A stretch of 64,000 bases of DNA from Bacteroidetes bacterium OLB9 (GTDB taxonomy: Bacteria; Bacteroidota; Bacteroidia; Chitinophagales; Saprospiraceae): assembly GCA_001567255.1 (NCBI GenBank), contig LNBW01000066.1:16082-80081 (forward strand), in the 5' to 3' direction. The position numbers and the translations under genes are program-made. The first letter of the stretch is position 1, and every line of letters starts with the position of its first letter. Below are positions 18,985 to 29,619 of the stretch, piece after piece. A model generated the notes under the pieces. That model searched no databases, had not been told where the DNA came from, and saw only the letters and a program-made list of their open reading frames with translations.

Positions 18985-19509
18985 CTATGTTTTAAGCTGA
19001 CCGATTTTCTTGAGCGCCTCCGTTATTTCATCCGGTTTGTTGGTACCGATAAGTATTTTCTTTCCGTCGATAAATTCAAGATTCAATCCTTGGTTGCCTG
19101 AAACATTATAGGCTATACCTTTTCCAAATAGACCGAACCGTAATCCCCAACCTCCAAATTCTGCCAGTGGCGCATACGTTCGAACGTACGATTTCTTGAT
19201 TTGATCCCAAGTGTAATGCTTAAAAGTTAAGTGCATCGGAAAAAAGCGTACATAAATACCATCTTCTTTGATGAATGTTTCAAGCTTGAAAAAAAGAAAA
19301 GCAATAGTCAGAGCCAACATCATAACAGTTAAAAACAAAAGTCCAGAATCACTCATGGGCTTATCGCCGAATGGGTGCCCTCCTATAACCTGACGAAATA
19401 CACCAAATAAAAACAAGCCGTTGACTGCCGATAGTATAACCCAAATCCACCATTGTTTGAATCTTTGGGTTTCCTCAAATACTATTTTATTTCCCATGGT
19501 GTTTGTCAA
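18985..19509 (-). CDS. Small membrane protein, possibly DUF6141-like
   Basis: The 174-residue protein has two transmembrane helices (about 20-42 and 54-75), after a start containing FEETQRFKQWWIWVI. A cytoplasmic C-terminal domain of beta strands follows (GIYVRFFPMHLTFKHYTWDQ, then LNLEFIDGKKILIGTNKP), resembling a bacterial PH-like fold. The QRFKQWW start brings DUF6141 to mind, from memory only. A start at the second Met (MGNKIVF) is equally possible. Confidence 0.7.
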   Translation of the reverse strand: MTNTMGNKIVFEETQRFKQWWIWVILSAVNGLFLFGVFRQVIGGHPFGDKPMSDSGLLFLTVMMLALTIAFLFFKLETFIKEDGIYVRFFPMHLTFKHYTWDQIKKSYVRTYAPLAEFGGWGLRFGLFGKGIAYNVSGNQGLNLEFIDGKKILIGTNKPDEITEALKKIGQLKT

Positions 19510-19951
19510 TTTAGATTGAATTAGTGTTTGCTAAAACTGAATTAACTTAACGTCCTTTAAAATTATAAGAATAAACTTTTTAATTCTATTTATATTTATC
19601 TGCTTTATGCAGTAGAGCGAAAGAGGCACTGATCCTATCCACCCTTAATCGGTTCATTTCGTCAAAGAATTTGCGTTTGATGCTACGCATTTCACTTCGT
19701 TCCTATCCATTATCGCTTATTTTTAGAACTAGGTTCATTTTTGATGTATATATTTACTTCAATTGACTTTTTTCAGCAGACTCAAATTAAAAAAAGCAAC
19801 ACTCAAAATCATCCTGTTCAAACTGCTTAAATAACTCAGTCTAGCAATCAATCTTAGTTTCTTTGGAGCTAAATACGAAGACAATATAATTCAATACTAA
19901 CGATGCAATCAACAAAATGCTCTCTTACTTCGCATCAGAAATGTAAAGCGT
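19510..19951. other. Gene-free interval
   Basis: This 442-bp stretch has no plausible coding frame, hairpin terminator or clear promoter. A block around 19650-19740 with TTCATTTCGTCAAAGAATT slightly recalls the 3' part of the family 2 repeat, but the match is too weak to call. Confidence 0.5.
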
Positions 19952-20551
19952 TTATTTAACACCCAGCAAACTGACTACCTCTAGAGAAAGATCGCCATAA
20001 GCCATTTTATTTGAACGCTGAAAATCGGTAATAGATAGTTGTGTTGCTTGGTCGTAAATACCATTGACAATGACTGGGTAGCCTTGAGCAATTAACGCCT
20101 CTTGAAGCCTTTTAATAAAAACCTTAGAGCGGTTTTTAGGACAAACTACAGGAATACTTACATGGCCAGCAGGCTCTTTAACTCGCTCTACCCGTTCGAT
20201 TCTGACATCATGTTCAGGAGTGACCTCCGGACCGGACAAGGTGTACATATTCATTGTCACTGGTGGAATATCCTGTATTACTTCGATATAACAATCTTTT
20301 GGATCAGGGGCATCACAATTTTTCACCTTTTTCTTTACCAACTCTCTTCTGGGTTCGACAATTTGGATTTTTGTCACCTTAACATTTAGTCCCGTAGTAT
20401 CGGTTCCTGTAAATATATAATGCTTCACTTCTACAATCTCATAAATAGCATCGCGCTCCAACGTTCCATAGCAAAACTTATCAGATCTATTTTGGGCAGT
20501 AGCTAAAGTAGTTATACATAAGAGTAATAACAAGACAAAAGGATTTCTCAT
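19952..20551 (-). CDS. Secreted protein with C-terminal peptidoglycan-binding domain
   Basis: The 199-residue precursor has a signal peptide ending near residue 19 (TTLATAQ). The central part (about 25-140) is unassigned and contains a few Cys. The C-terminal 55 residues have the PG_binding_1 pattern: FIKRLQEALIAQGYPVIVNG, YDQATQLSITDFQRSNKM and SLEVVSLLGV. This fold usually anchors proteins to the cell wall in the periplasm. It stands as a single gene with a -7 element 36 bp upstream. Confidence 0.85.
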   Translation of the reverse strand: MRNPFVLLLLLCITTLATAQNRSDKFCYGTLERDAIYEIVEVKHYIFTGTDTTGLNVKVTKIQIVEPRRELVKKKVKNCDAPDPKDCYIEVIQDIPPVTMNMYTLSGPEVTPEHDVRIERVERVKEPAGHVSIPVVCPKNRSKVFIKRLQEALIAQGYPVIVNGIYDQATQLSITDFQRSNKMAYGDLSLEVVSLLGVK

Positions 20552-20586
20552 TTTGATATAAGTTTTGGTAAAAGATAAATATTCTG

Positions 20587-20594
20587 CAAATGTA
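20587..20594 (-). promoter_or_regulatory. -7 element TACATTTG
   Basis: The complement reads TACATTTG, 36 bp upstream of the peptidoglycan-binding protein gene. Confidence 0.6.
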
Positions 20595-20712
20595 GAAATT
20601 CTTTATAATTGAACAAATATTATATATAAAAAAAATTATTACTCAATAAATAATAAAATTAAAATATGGTAATGTATAAGACATGCTGCACTTTTTTTGA
20701 ATATTATCTCGT

Positions 20713-20720
20713 TATATTTG
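20713..20720 (+). promoter_or_regulatory. -7 element TATATTTG
   Basis: TATATTTG lies 20 bp before ATG 20740. It supports translation from 20740, and therefore the frameshift interpretation for the DUF4403-type gene. Confidence 0.6.
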
Positions 20721-20739
20721 CACTAAAATTAATTATGCT

Positions 20740-22126
20740 ATGAAGTCGGTTTTTTTCTTTTTATACAGGCATCGTTTTCTCATTCATAACGATCATGCTC
20801 TTTACTAACTGTACTACAAAAAAAGAAATTGTCCCTACCACATTGGGCATCATAGAAAAAAACTTTCAAACTGACCTCGTCATCAATTATAAACTCGACA
20901 AAACAGGCATTCAGGATACATTTAATAACGCTATCAGTGAAGCCTTAAGAGGAAACTTTGACATTCCGGAATATGATATAAAAATGATCCTCAGCAAACC
21001 ATCCACTGCCACAGTAGAGATAACCGGTAAAGACATTCTGGTGAAGGTCCCAATTGGTTTATACCTTGAAAAAAAGACATTCCTGACTACGCTTTCAGCA
21101 CATGGTGTTCTCCAGATGAGTTTCATTTCCAATATTGACATCGACTCTATCTGGAATTTATCCACTAAAACCATTCTTTCAGACTATAAATGGATCAATA
21201 GACCTCAACTGACAATAGCAGGTGTTAATATTCCGATACAAACCATTGCTAATGCAGCTATAAAACAGAGTAAACAATATATCGAGACGGCTATAGATCA
21301 GTCGATTAAAGAAAATTTGACGCTAAAGGATAAAATGGCTGAAAATATGAAAATTTTCAAAGAGCCATTCCGCATCGATACCTCTATGAATGGATGGCTG
21401 AGTATAAAACCACAAGCATTTAGAATCAACAAAGTGAACAATCAACAATTTGCAGCATATGGCAAAATTGAGGTCAAAGGAACTTCCACTTTCACCACTT
21501 ACAAACCTCCAGTACAACAATCCGTACCATCTCTGCCTAAAGTCTTCTGGTCTGAACACATACCTGATAGTTCCATATTTAGGATTGTTGCAGATATAAA
21601 AACCTTTGATATTAATCCGTTTATTAAAGCCAATCTGGAAGGAAAGACCTTTACGGAAGGTGGAAAATCCATCACCCTTTCTAACATTGTCACCAACTGT
21701 GATTATCAATATTTTAAGGTAACAACAGATGTAGCCGGCACGATCAATGGCACCCTACTCATCAAAGGCAAACCCCAGTATGATGCAAGAAAAAACGAGT
21801 TTTATATGGATAATATTGATATAGAGCTACGAACTAAAAATGTGATCCACAAGGCTGCTGCTTGGATAGGAGAAGGAAAAATCCGCAAGGAACTTGAAAG
21901 TATGTTGAAATTTCCTATCAATAGCTATCTTTCAAATGCTCAAAAGAATATTGATGTTTTTCTGAAAGACTTTTATACGGCTTATGGCATAGCATTGCGT
22001 GTTGGTATTGGTCGTATCGATTTAGAAAGCTTTGAATTGCAACCTGGTGTGATCAATGCAGTGCTTAGATCGAAGTTATATCTTGAGGTAGGGATAAGTG
22101 ACTTTAGGAGTTTTAATAAATTTTAA
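20740..22126 (+). CDS. DUF4403-type lipoprotein, apparent frameshift in the signal peptide
   Basis: The uninterrupted frame begins at ATG 20795 (443 residues) and lacks a leader. An ATG at 20740, well placed after a -7 element, is out of frame by one base. Removing one T from T7 at 20750-20756 joins the frames and gives MKSVFSFYTGIVFSFITIML followed by FTNC, a convincing lipoprotein signal. The mature protein is beta-rich, with several strands and a C-terminal GIRKEL-like helix region (GEGKIRKELESMLKFPINSY), consistent with DUF4403 lipid-binding-like proteins. The family name is from memory. Function unknown. Convergent with the copper ATPase. Confidence 0.8.
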
Positions 22127-22136
22127 ACCTTCAAAT

Positions 22137-24533
22137 TTATCTTTCATCCTTGCGAAACAAGAAGGTACTGGCGAGTAAACCATACACCATGACTGTGATA
22201 GAACTAGCCGGCATCAAAATCGCTGCAACAATGGGTGATAATTCGCCTCGTACTGCAAAGTACAAACCGGCGACATTATATATAAATGCCAGGATAAATG
22301 CACCTATGATCAGTTTTCGTGCCTGCTTAAGTTTTGTAAGATAGTCGAGGAGTTTCGGAAATGCACGCGCATCCAAGATAGCATCACATGCTGGTGTAAA
22401 ATTATTAGCATCCTCAGAGATAACAATGCCTACATCGCTTTGCATCAGTGCTCCTGCATCATTCAGACCATCGCCGATCATGATGACCTTATGACCCTTA
22501 TCCTGGCGCTGTTTGACATAATTAAGCTTATCGATAGGTTTCTGATGGAAAATCATACGCATAGGTGCAGGAAATATCACCTCAAGCCGATCTTTATCCT
22601 TATCGTTATCGCCGGACAACATGGTGACACCATATTTTTTGCCTAGCGTATTGACGAGTTCTATTAAACCATCTCGGAGTGTATTTTCAATCTGGAATAG
22701 AGTGACATATTGACCATCAATGGATACAAAAACGCCCTGCTCCTGTCGTTGATCATCACCACTCACATAAGCAGCAGAACCCAAAACCACTTCATGACCA
22801 TCGACAACTGTATGTGTGCCCTTGCCTGTAAACTCCTCAAAGCTAGCCACTTCCGTCGTATAATCAATGTCTTCCAGGTGATGAAAGATGGCTTTACTCA
22901 TCGGATGATTGGACTGAAATACGGCGCTTTTGATCAAGAAAGCTTCCTTCGATGTTAAAGTCCTGCCGATATTAGTCGCTGTCATCTTTTTATTGTTAGT
23001 GATGGTGCCTGTCTTGTCAAAAATGATCTCATCCACCTGCTGAATACGATCGATCACCTGCACATTTTTCAAATAGAAGGACTTTCGTCCAAGAATCCTA
23101 AGTATATTGCCATAGCTAAAGGGCACAGTAAGCGCTAGTGCACAAGGACAAGCCACAATCAATACTGCCGTGAATGCATTATAGGCAAGCTTCTGATCGT
23201 GCATAAGCCAGTAGATAAGCGTCAACACAGCAATGCTCATAATCGTAATGGTAAAATACTTGCCAATGACACCTATCAGCGTTTGCGTTTGTGATTCTTT
23301 GTCGATGCGGAAGGTATCTTCATCCCAAAGCTTAGTTAGATATGATTGACTCACTTTTTTGATAAGTTGAATCTGAATATTCGATCCGATATTTTTGCCA
23401 CCGGCAAAGAGCTTATCACCTGATTCTTTTCGGATCAAATCTGACTCTCCTGTTACAAAGCTGTAATCTATTCTGGCATTGCCTTTCAAGAGTATAGCAT
23501 CACCGGGTATAATTTCTTCATTTTTAATTAATAAAATATCACCGGCATCGAGTTTATCTAGGCTCCGCGATTGCCAACCGTTTTCCATCTTGACCAGTGC
23601 GGATATAGGAAAATAAGATTTGTAATTTCTGTCAAAGGAAATCGAATAGAAGGTATATTGCTGAAACCACTTGCCAATGAGCAAAAAGAAGATAAAACCC
23701 ACAAGGCTGTCTAAATATCCTTCGCCTGTAGCAGTGAGAATCTCGTACACACTGCGAATAAACAAAGTCAGCATGCCTACCGCTATTGGGATATCTATAT
23801 TAATCTGCTTGAGTCTTATCGTCCACCATGCAGACCGCAAATAGTCGATGCCGCTATACAGTAAGACCGGCAATGCCAGTACAATATTAATATAACCCAA
23901 ATAAAATTTGACCGATGCCTTCTCAAATCCTAGATACTCCGGAAAACTTAGCAACATGATGTTACCAAAAGCAAACCCTGCCAATCCAAGTTTGTAATAT
24001 ATGCTTCTGTCTTGAAGCCCTGACTTTGCCGATGAAAGACGCTGTAGATTGAGTTCTGGCGGATAACCTATCATAGACAGCAATTCCACTACTTTTCGCA
24101 GTGATATGAGTTGTGGATTGTAGGAAATAGTCGCTGTTTTAGCCAGGAAATTGACGCGAGAGCCTAGAATGCCAGCGTGCAACTTATTGATGTTCTCTAA
24201 AAGCCACACACAAGATGCACAATGTATTTGTGGCAGCATAAAACTGATCTTAGCTAGTGTTTCTTCTTTGAATTCAAGCAAATTACTGACCACATCTTCA
24301 TCATCTAGAAAAGCATAGTTTTTTCTCAAAACCGACTTCTGACTAACGCCAGGATTAACCTCATACTGATAATAATCTTCTAGTCCATTGCTCTTGAGCA
24401 CTTCATATACCATTTGACAGCCATTACAACAAAAATCCTTGTCGTCATAGATGATATGATCCTGTGGGCACTCATCGCCACAATGTGCACATCTTATTAG
24501 AGTATCTGTTGCCGAGGTATTAGTTTTGAGCAT
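22137..24533 (-). CDS. ccoI: CcoI/FixI-type copper-translocating P-type ATPase
   Basis: Inner-membrane pump that exports copper toward cytochrome cbb3 oxidase assembly. The 798-residue protein starts with a Cys-rich region typical of this branch (CAHCGDECP, FCCNGCQMVYEVL), then a metal-binding domain with CASC at 105-108. Eight membrane helices follow, with the ion-site CPC (VACPCALALTVP) near 463. P-type motifs are VTGES, DKTGTIT near 507, HP (NHPMSKAI) and GDGLNDAGAL. It stands alone: no ccoNOPS or ccoGHS genes are in the window. CopA is less likely given the N-terminus. Confidence 0.9.
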   Translation of the reverse strand: MLKTNTSATDTLIRCAHCGDECPQDHIIYDDKDFCCNGCQMVYEVLKSNGLEDYYQYEVNPGVSQKSVLRKNYAFLDDEDVVSNLLEFKEETLAKISFMLPQIHCASCVWLLENINKLHAGILGSRVNFLAKTATISYNPQLISLRKVVELLSMIGYPPELNLQRLSSAKSGLQDRSIYYKLGLAGFAFGNIMLLSFPEYLGFEKASVKFYLGYINIVLALPVLLYSGIDYLRSAWWTIRLKQINIDIPIAVGMLTLFIRSVYEILTATGEGYLDSLVGFIFFLLIGKWFQQYTFYSISFDRNYKSYFPISALVKMENGWQSRSLDKLDAGDILLIKNEEIIPGDAILLKGNARIDYSFVTGESDLIRKESGDKLFAGGKNIGSNIQIQLIKKVSQSYLTKLWDEDTFRIDKESQTQTLIGVIGKYFTITIMSIAVLTLIYWLMHDQKLAYNAFTAVLIVACPCALALTVPFSYGNILRILGRKSFYLKNVQVIDRIQQVDEIIFDKTGTITNNKKMTATNIGRTLTSKEAFLIKSAVFQSNHPMSKAIFHHLEDIDYTTEVASFEEFTGKGTHTVVDGHEVVLGSAAYVSGDDQRQEQGVFVSIDGQYVTLFQIENTLRDGLIELVNTLGKKYGVTMLSGDNDKDKDRLEVIFPAPMRMIFHQKPIDKLNYVKQRQDKGHKVIMIGDGLNDAGALMQSDVGIVISEDANNFTPACDAILDARAFPKLLDYLTKLKQARKLIIGAFILAFIYNVAGLYFAVRGELSPIVAAILMPASSITVMVYGLLASTFLFRKDER

Positions 24534-24575
24534 ACAACTATCAAATATAAACTTTTACCAATTATACCATAAAAC

Positions 24576-24605
24576 ATATCCCAACCATACATATGATCGG
24601 GATAT
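24576..24605 (-). terminator. Hairpin after the ALDH7 gene
   Basis: ATATCCC (24576-24582) pairs with GGGATAT (24599-24605). On the minus strand it is followed by a T-rich TTTTAT stretch. It lies between the ALDH stop and ccoI and could end the ALDH transcript. Confidence 0.5.
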
Positions 24606-24633
24606 ATTTTATTTCTACAGAAGTACTGCTTTA

Positions 24634-26163
24634 TTATAAGTCAAACTTGATGCCCTGAGCCAGAGGAAGATCCAAGCTGTAATTGATGGTATTCGTCTGA
24701 CGGCGCATATATGCTTTCCATGCATCTGAACCGGATTCTCGGCCACCACCGGTTTCTTTTTCGCCACCGAAAGCACCACCGATCTCGGCACCACTAGTAC
24801 CAATATTAACATTGGCTATACCACAATCTGACCCTGCACCTGATAAAAATCGTTCTGCATCTCTTAGACTATTTGTCATGATCGCAGATGACAATCCCTG
24901 AGGAACGCCATTTTGAAGTGCAATAGCATTTTCTACCTCACCTGAATACTTTATTAAGTATAATATCGGTGCAAAAGTCTCATGCTGCACAATCGCCATA
25001 TCATTGCGACCTTCAACGATACAAGGCTTGACATAACATCCACTTTCATAAGCCGGGCCACTTAATACTTCACCATCTATTAGTACATTCGCACCTTGTT
25101 CTTTTGCTGCTTTCAGTGCATTGAGGTAGTTGTCAACAGCTTGCTTATCGATCAGTGGACCTACGTGATTATGAGCATCCAGCGGATCACCTACCCGCAG
25201 CTGTCCATAGGCACTTACTAATTTATTTTTTACTTCTTCATATACATCTTCGTGTACGATGAGTCTTCTTGTGCTAGTACATCTCTGACCACATGTACCT
25301 ACTGCTCCAAACAAGGCGCCTATCAATACCAAATTAAGATCTGCAGTAGGTGTTACAATGATGGCATTATTTCCTCCTAATTCGAGCAAACTCTTTCCTA
25401 AACGTTCTGCTACAGCAGCACCTACAATCTTACCCATCCTTGTACTACCCGTAGCTGAAACTAAAGCAACTCTAGGATCATGCGTCATCCACTCTCCTAC
25501 TTTGTAATCTCCGGTGATGATACAAGATACGCCTTCCGGTACATTATTGGCCTCGAGTACTTTATGGAGTATATTCTGACAAGCGATAGCGCAAAGTGGT
25601 ACTTTTTCACTGCCTTTCCATACACATACATCTCCACATACCAAGGCAATCATTGAATTCCATGACCATACTGCCACTGGAAAGTTAAATGCAGATATGA
25701 TTCCAACAATACCTAGTGGATGCCACTGCTCATACATGCGATGATGTGCCCTCTCCGACTGCATCGTCAATCCGTATAATTGGCGAGACAAACCCACTGC
25801 AAAGTCACAAATATCAATCATCTCTTGTACTTCGCCCATACCTTCTTGGAGAGATTTACCCATCTCATAAGAAACCAGCTGGCCGAGTGGTTCTTTATAT
25901 TTTCTCAATTCCTCTCCGTACTGGCGAACGATCTCTCCACGCTTAGGAGCAGGGATCAATCTCCAGGTTTTGAAAGCTTCCTGTGCCTTGGCAATGACCG
26001 TCTCATATCCTTCTCTTGTAGTCTCACTCACACTGCCGATCAGCTTCCCATCGACTGGCGAGTAGGATTCTATATACTTTTCCGACTTGATCGACCGGAC
26101 TCCAGTCCATGTCCCTTCATTCTTTGCTAACAGCCCTAATTTTTCTAAAAATGATGTATTCAT
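24634..26163 (-). CDS. amaB: Aldehyde dehydrogenase, ALDH7 family (AmaB-like)
   Basis: NAD-dependent aldehyde dehydrogenase of the antiquitin branch, which oxidises alpha-aminoadipic semialdehyde in lysine breakdown. The 509-residue protein shows the ALDH7 signature around [16 protein letters not shown], the glycine motif [11 protein letters not shown], the general base in [10 protein letters not shown] and the catalytic Cys in GQRCTSTRR near residue 290. The C-terminal [20 protein letters not shown] region is typical. No other lysine genes are adjacent. Family membership is firm; the exact substrate is inferred. Confidence 0.92.
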   Translation of the reverse strand: MNTSFLEKLGLLAKNEGTWTGVRSIKSEKYIESYSPVDGKLIGSVSETTREGYETVIAKAQEAFKTWRLIPAPKRGEIVRQYGEELRKYKEPLGQLVSYEMGKSLQEGMGEVQEMIDICDFAVGLSRQLYGLTMQSERAHHRMYEQWHPLGIVGIISAFNFPVAVWSWNSMIALVCGDVCVWKGSEKVPLCAIACQNILHKVLEANNVPEGVSCIITGDYKVGEWMTHDPRVALVSATGSTRMGKIVGAAVAERLGKSLLELGGNNAIIVTPTADLNLVLIGALFGAVGTCGQRCTSTRRLIVHEDVYEEVKNKLVSAYGQLRVGDPLDAHNHVGPLIDKQAVDNYLNALKAAKEQGANVLIDGEVLSGPAYESGCYVKPCIVEGRNDMAIVQHETFAPILYLIKYSGEVENAIALQNGVPQGLSSAIMTNSLRDAERFLSGAGSDCGIANVNIGTSGAEIGGAFGGEKETGGGRESGSDAWKAYMRRQTNTINYSLDLPLAQGIKFDL

Positions 26164-26252
26164 TCCGATAATAAGATTTGATTATTTATATAATGATTGC
26201 TTTTAAAAAGAAGATTCTAACACTATCGTAATGTGTTCTGAATAAAGCGTCA

Positions 26253-26260
26253 CAAAGATA
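26253..26260 (-). promoter_or_regulatory. -7 element TATCTTTG
   Basis: The complement reads TATCTTTG, 90 bp upstream of the ALDH7 gene start. Confidence 0.55.
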
Positions 26261-26350
26261 CAAAATTAAAGCTGAAATGCCACAAAACTCCTCCTATAAA
26301 TCAATGGCTTTGTAAGTTGAGTTACATTAAGATTTTCAGCCTCATCATCG

Positions 26351-28030
26351 TCAGATGCCGATATGTTGATCTACCGCTGCTAGGATTTCAGTCTCGGCTA
26401 CTCGTGCTTTATTCAAGAGGTGATCTGCCTTTTTTAAAGCATTTTCGACAAAAGTCACATCGTCAAATCCTACACAGTTGATTCTGACATTAAGAGCGGC
26501 TCCCTGCACAGCTGTACGCGCACACAAAGCGCCCACACCTGCATCTGATGCTGAATTAGGATTGCCACTGACAGCCATCTCTTTGATGACCTCCATGCTG
26601 GCGAGACATGTTTCCATGACTTTAAGCGGCACTTCAATGGCATTTCTTGTCGCTGCATCCATGGCTGATTTTCTGGCTGCCTTTTCATCGTCACTTGCTT
26701 TAGGCATCTTCATCGCTTCCATGATTTGATTGAAAGCCTGTGTATCAGCATCAACCAGCTTGACCAACTGATTTTTAATCTTTTGGCCTCGCTCCGCTAC
26801 TCCGGAAAAATAATCAATCTTAGCATCCCATCCTTTCTTTTGTGCACTCAGATTAGCCACCATCGTACCGAGAGAAATACCCAGCGCACCTACATAAGCA
26901 GAAATGCTACCACCGCCAGGAGCCGGACTCTCGGACGCAGTTTCATCTGCAAAATCGGTAAGTGTCATGTGAATCAACGGACTGGATGTCTTATCTTCCA
27001 GCAGATACTCTATGACTTTCTTTTGCGGATCAAAAGGTGCCAATTCAGCTAAACCGAGTGATTTAACGGCTATATGAATTAATTCTCGCTCAGATACACC
27101 TGCTGACCGTTTTTGCTTCTCTAAAAAATATTTGCCTGCATCTAATAAAACTGATTTAGGCACTAAACCTACCAACTCCGAGCCTGTCACGCGGATACCT
27201 CTTCGATCTGCACTCTTACAGCACTCATTGAAGGCAATATGAAGTGGTGTCTCATTGATATTAGTGAGATTCATAGATATCTGAGCGACACCATACTCTT
27301 CAATATACCAGCCGATGGCCTTCACTGACTTACATGCACCAGGTATGCGCACTACTTCTCCATTAGCGTCTAGTACATTTTTTCCTTTTGTATCGGTTTT
27401 GACACGTCCATTTTCGCGTACATCAAAGGCAATAGCATTAGCACGCCTTACCGAGGTGGTATTCAAATTAACATTATAAGCTACTAAGAAATCTCTTGCT
27501 CCTATGACCGTTCCACCTGCACCGGGATTGAATTCAGCAGTACCATAATCCGGTTGCCAATCGGGATTTTTTAATTTGGCGCTAAGCCCTTCATATTCGC
27601 CTGCACGGATGGTTGCCAGATTTTTTCGCTCTGGTCGTGTAGCTGCCGCTTCATACATAAATACCGGAATATTCAGTTCTTCACCGACTCTCTTACCGAG
27701 TTGATGCGCATACTGAGCCGTTTCTTCCATCGATATACCGGATACCGGAATCAGCGGACATACATCCGTAGCACCCATACGAGGATGCTCACCTTTATGC
27801 TTAGACATATCAATGACTTCAGCGGCTTTTTTGATGGCTCTGAAAGCAGCTTCTACTACTAGATCAGGTGCGCCTACAAAAGTCACTACTGTTCTGTTAG
27901 TAGCTTTGCCTGGATCTACATCGAGCAGCCTGACACCTTCCACACTTTCTACTGCATCAGTAATCTGTTTTATGATGCTCATGTCTCTACCTTCGCTAAA
28001 GTTAGGCACACATTCTATGAGTTGCTGCAT
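26351..28030 (-). CDS. ftcD: Glutamate formimidoyltransferase / formimidoyl-THF cyclodeaminase
   Basis: Bifunctional folate enzyme that passes the formimino group of histidine breakdown to THF and then releases ammonia. Starting at 28030 gives MQQLIECVPNFSEGRD, the family's normal beginning, in a 559-residue protein. A longer frame would overlap the -7 element at 28070-28077. The transferase part (about 1-300) holds HKGEHPRMGATDVCPLIPV and GARDFLVAYNVNLNT. The cyclodeaminase part (about 355-559) holds SESPAPGGGSISAYVGALG and a helical tail. The fusion resembles animal FTCD and that of some Bacteroidota. No hut genes are nearby. Confidence 0.95.
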   Translation of the reverse strand: MQQLIECVPNFSEGRDMSIIKQITDAVESVEGVRLLDVDPGKATNRTVVTFVGAPDLVVEAAFRAIKKAAEVIDMSKHKGEHPRMGATDVCPLIPVSGISMEETAQYAHQLGKRVGEELNIPVFMYEAAATRPERKNLATIRAGEYEGLSAKLKNPDWQPDYGTAEFNPGAGGTVIGARDFLVAYNVNLNTTSVRRANAIAFDVRENGRVKTDTKGKNVLDANGEVVRIPGACKSVKAIGWYIEEYGVAQISMNLTNINETPLHIAFNECCKSADRRGIRVTGSELVGLVPKSVLLDAGKYFLEKQKRSAGVSERELIHIAVKSLGLAELAPFDPQKKVIEYLLEDKTSSPLIHMTLTDFADETASESPAPGGGSISAYVGALGISLGTMVANLSAQKKGWDAKIDYFSGVAERGQKIKNQLVKLVDADTQAFNQIMEAMKMPKASDDEKAARKSAMDAATRNAIEVPLKVMETCLASMEVIKEMAVSGNPNSASDAGVGALCARTAVQGAALNVRINCVGFDDVTFVENALKKADHLLNKARVAETEILAAVDQHIGI

Positions 28031-28069
28031 AGTATATAATTTTAATAAATGATTTGAATTTTTATCGTG

Positions 28070-28077
28070 CAAAATTA
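28070..28077 (-). promoter_or_regulatory. -7 element TAATTTTG
   Basis: The complement reads TAATTTTG, 40 bp upstream of the chosen ftcD start. It argues against the longer frame that would begin at 28081. Confidence 0.55.
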
Positions 28078-28143
28078 GCAATTACCAAGATACTTTGCTG
28101 CCAAATGATCTTCAATAATTCAATAAGGATAACAAAAAGAATG

Positions 28144-28151
28144 TATCTTTG
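28144..28151 (+). promoter_or_regulatory. -7 element TATCTTTG
   Basis: TATCTTTG overlaps the upstream TTG (28149) that could be read as a start. The true start of the next gene is therefore placed downstream, at GTG 28173. Confidence 0.6.
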
Positions 28152-28172
28152 ATTTTAAAACAGAAAGGTATT

Positions 28173-29606
28173 GTGATAAAAATAAAATGGCTCATTTTTC
28201 TAGTCTTTACAGTTCAGTGGTCTTACGCTCAAAAAGTAACTGTTTCCGGAGAAATCAGCGTACGTAATAATTTTGCTTATGACATCCTTCCAAACGTCGG
28301 TGATCACATCATTTTTTACCACGATCGTGGCACCGAACAAATCTTTGAGGTGTATGATAAGAATCTCAGCTTCATCAGAGCATCCATGCCTGAATTTGAA
28401 GTAAAAAATATCAAGCCTTTGGCCACTGTAGCAATGGACTCTACGTTTCACTTTTACTATTCCTTCAGGTCTGGCAATGAAATAGTGACTAGAGCAATCG
28501 CTTTTGATAAGTATGTGCAAATGAAGGACTCCGTCACTTTATCGGTAAAAGACAAAAAAATGTTGAATACCAGTGCAAGATTTGCAGTATCGTCTGATAA
28601 GTCAAAAGTGCTGTTGTTTACTCCTATGGATAAAATGTTGTATCTACAGATGATAGACAATCGATCTATGACTGTAATTTATGATTACACTCTTTCTGTT
28701 CCTGACTTAAATTTGAAAGAAGATTTTGAAAAACTCATTATCACAAATGACGGAGAGATATTTATCATAGCTCATAAAAGCTCGCTCTGGAGCCGAAGTT
28801 CCAGTAAAGGTTTTAAATTGATCCACGTGCTATCAAAGGGCAATTTTATTGCTAAGAATTTCGTACCTGAATCTGATCAAATCTCAGAAGTAGTCATGGC
28901 ATTTGACGAAAAGAACAAGAGAATCGCTCTAGGTGGATTCATTACCAACGGAGACGAAAGCCTGGCGATAGGCTACTTTGCTTTTTCACTACCACCATCA
29001 CAGATTCCCGATGAAGCCGAGATCATCATCAATAAGTTTAGCAAAGAATTTATGTCAGAGGCAACCGGCAAAGCAGCTAAAAAGGTCAAATATCTTAGTG
29101 ATTATCACATCAAAGACATCATAGTACGACAAGATGGTGGAGTGCTACTCCTGGCAGAAATGGTCAAAGAATTTGTACGTAGGAATCAGATGATCGGACC
29201 TGGCCAATTTGACAGCGGGTATCCATATAGAGGTTATGTTGACTACTATCATGAAGATGTCATCTTACTGAATAATTATGCAGATGGCTCCGAATGCTGG
29301 AAAAAAGTACTGTTTAAAAAACAATTCTCACAGGATGATAGTGGCGTTTTTTCGTCATATTTCCTATTTAAAACGCCCTCACGGCTCAGATTTATCTATA
29401 ATGATGAAATCAAAAACGAAAACACGGTCTCTGAATACGTAATAGATCCTTCCGGCAATTATGAGCGAAAGAGTGTCCTTAGTACTGAATATCAAAACCT
29501 TAGACTGAGATTTCACGATGCAGTGCAAACCAGTTCAACTGCTTTTATTGTACCCAGCGAAAAATCATCTAAAATCAATCTTGTAAAAATCGAATATCAG
29601 TTTTGA
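28173..29606 (+). CDS. Secreted protein of unknown function
   Basis: The GTG at 28173 gives a signal peptide with start MIKIKWLIFLVFTVQWSYAQ, cleaved near residue 20. The mature protein, about 457 residues, is rich in beta strands with repeating blocks of about 50 residues, such as FDEKNKRIALGGFITNGDE and RQDGGVLLLAEMVKEF. This suggests a beta-propeller-like fold, though no WD or Kelch signature is clear. It is probably periplasmic or exported; no C-terminal type IX sorting domain is visible. It is the last ordinary gene before the repeat-bounded island. Confidence 0.78.
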   Translation: MIKIKWLIFLVFTVQWSYAQKVTVSGEISVRNNFAYDILPNVGDHIIFYHDRGTEQIFEVYDKNLSFIRASMPEFEVKNIKPLATVAMDSTFHFYYSFRSGNEIVTRAIAFDKYVQMKDSVTLSVKDKKMLNTSARFAVSSDKSKVLLFTPMDKMLYLQMIDNRSMTVIYDYTLSVPDLNLKEDFEKLIITNDGEIFIIAHKSSLWSRSSSKGFKLIHVLSKGNFIAKNFVPESDQISEVVMAFDEKNKRIALGGFITNGDESLAIGYFAFSLPPSQIPDEAEIIINKFSKEFMSEATGKAAKKVKYLSDYHIKDIIVRQDGGVLLLAEMVKEFVRRNQMIGPGQFDSGYPYRGYVDYYHEDVILLNNYADGSECWKKVLFKKQFSQDDSGVFSSYFLFKTPSRLRFIYNDEIKNENTVSEYVIDPSGNYERKSVLSTEYQNLRLRFHDAVQTSSTAFIVPSEKSSKINLVKIEYQF

Positions 29607-29619
29607 AGATTGATCATGG

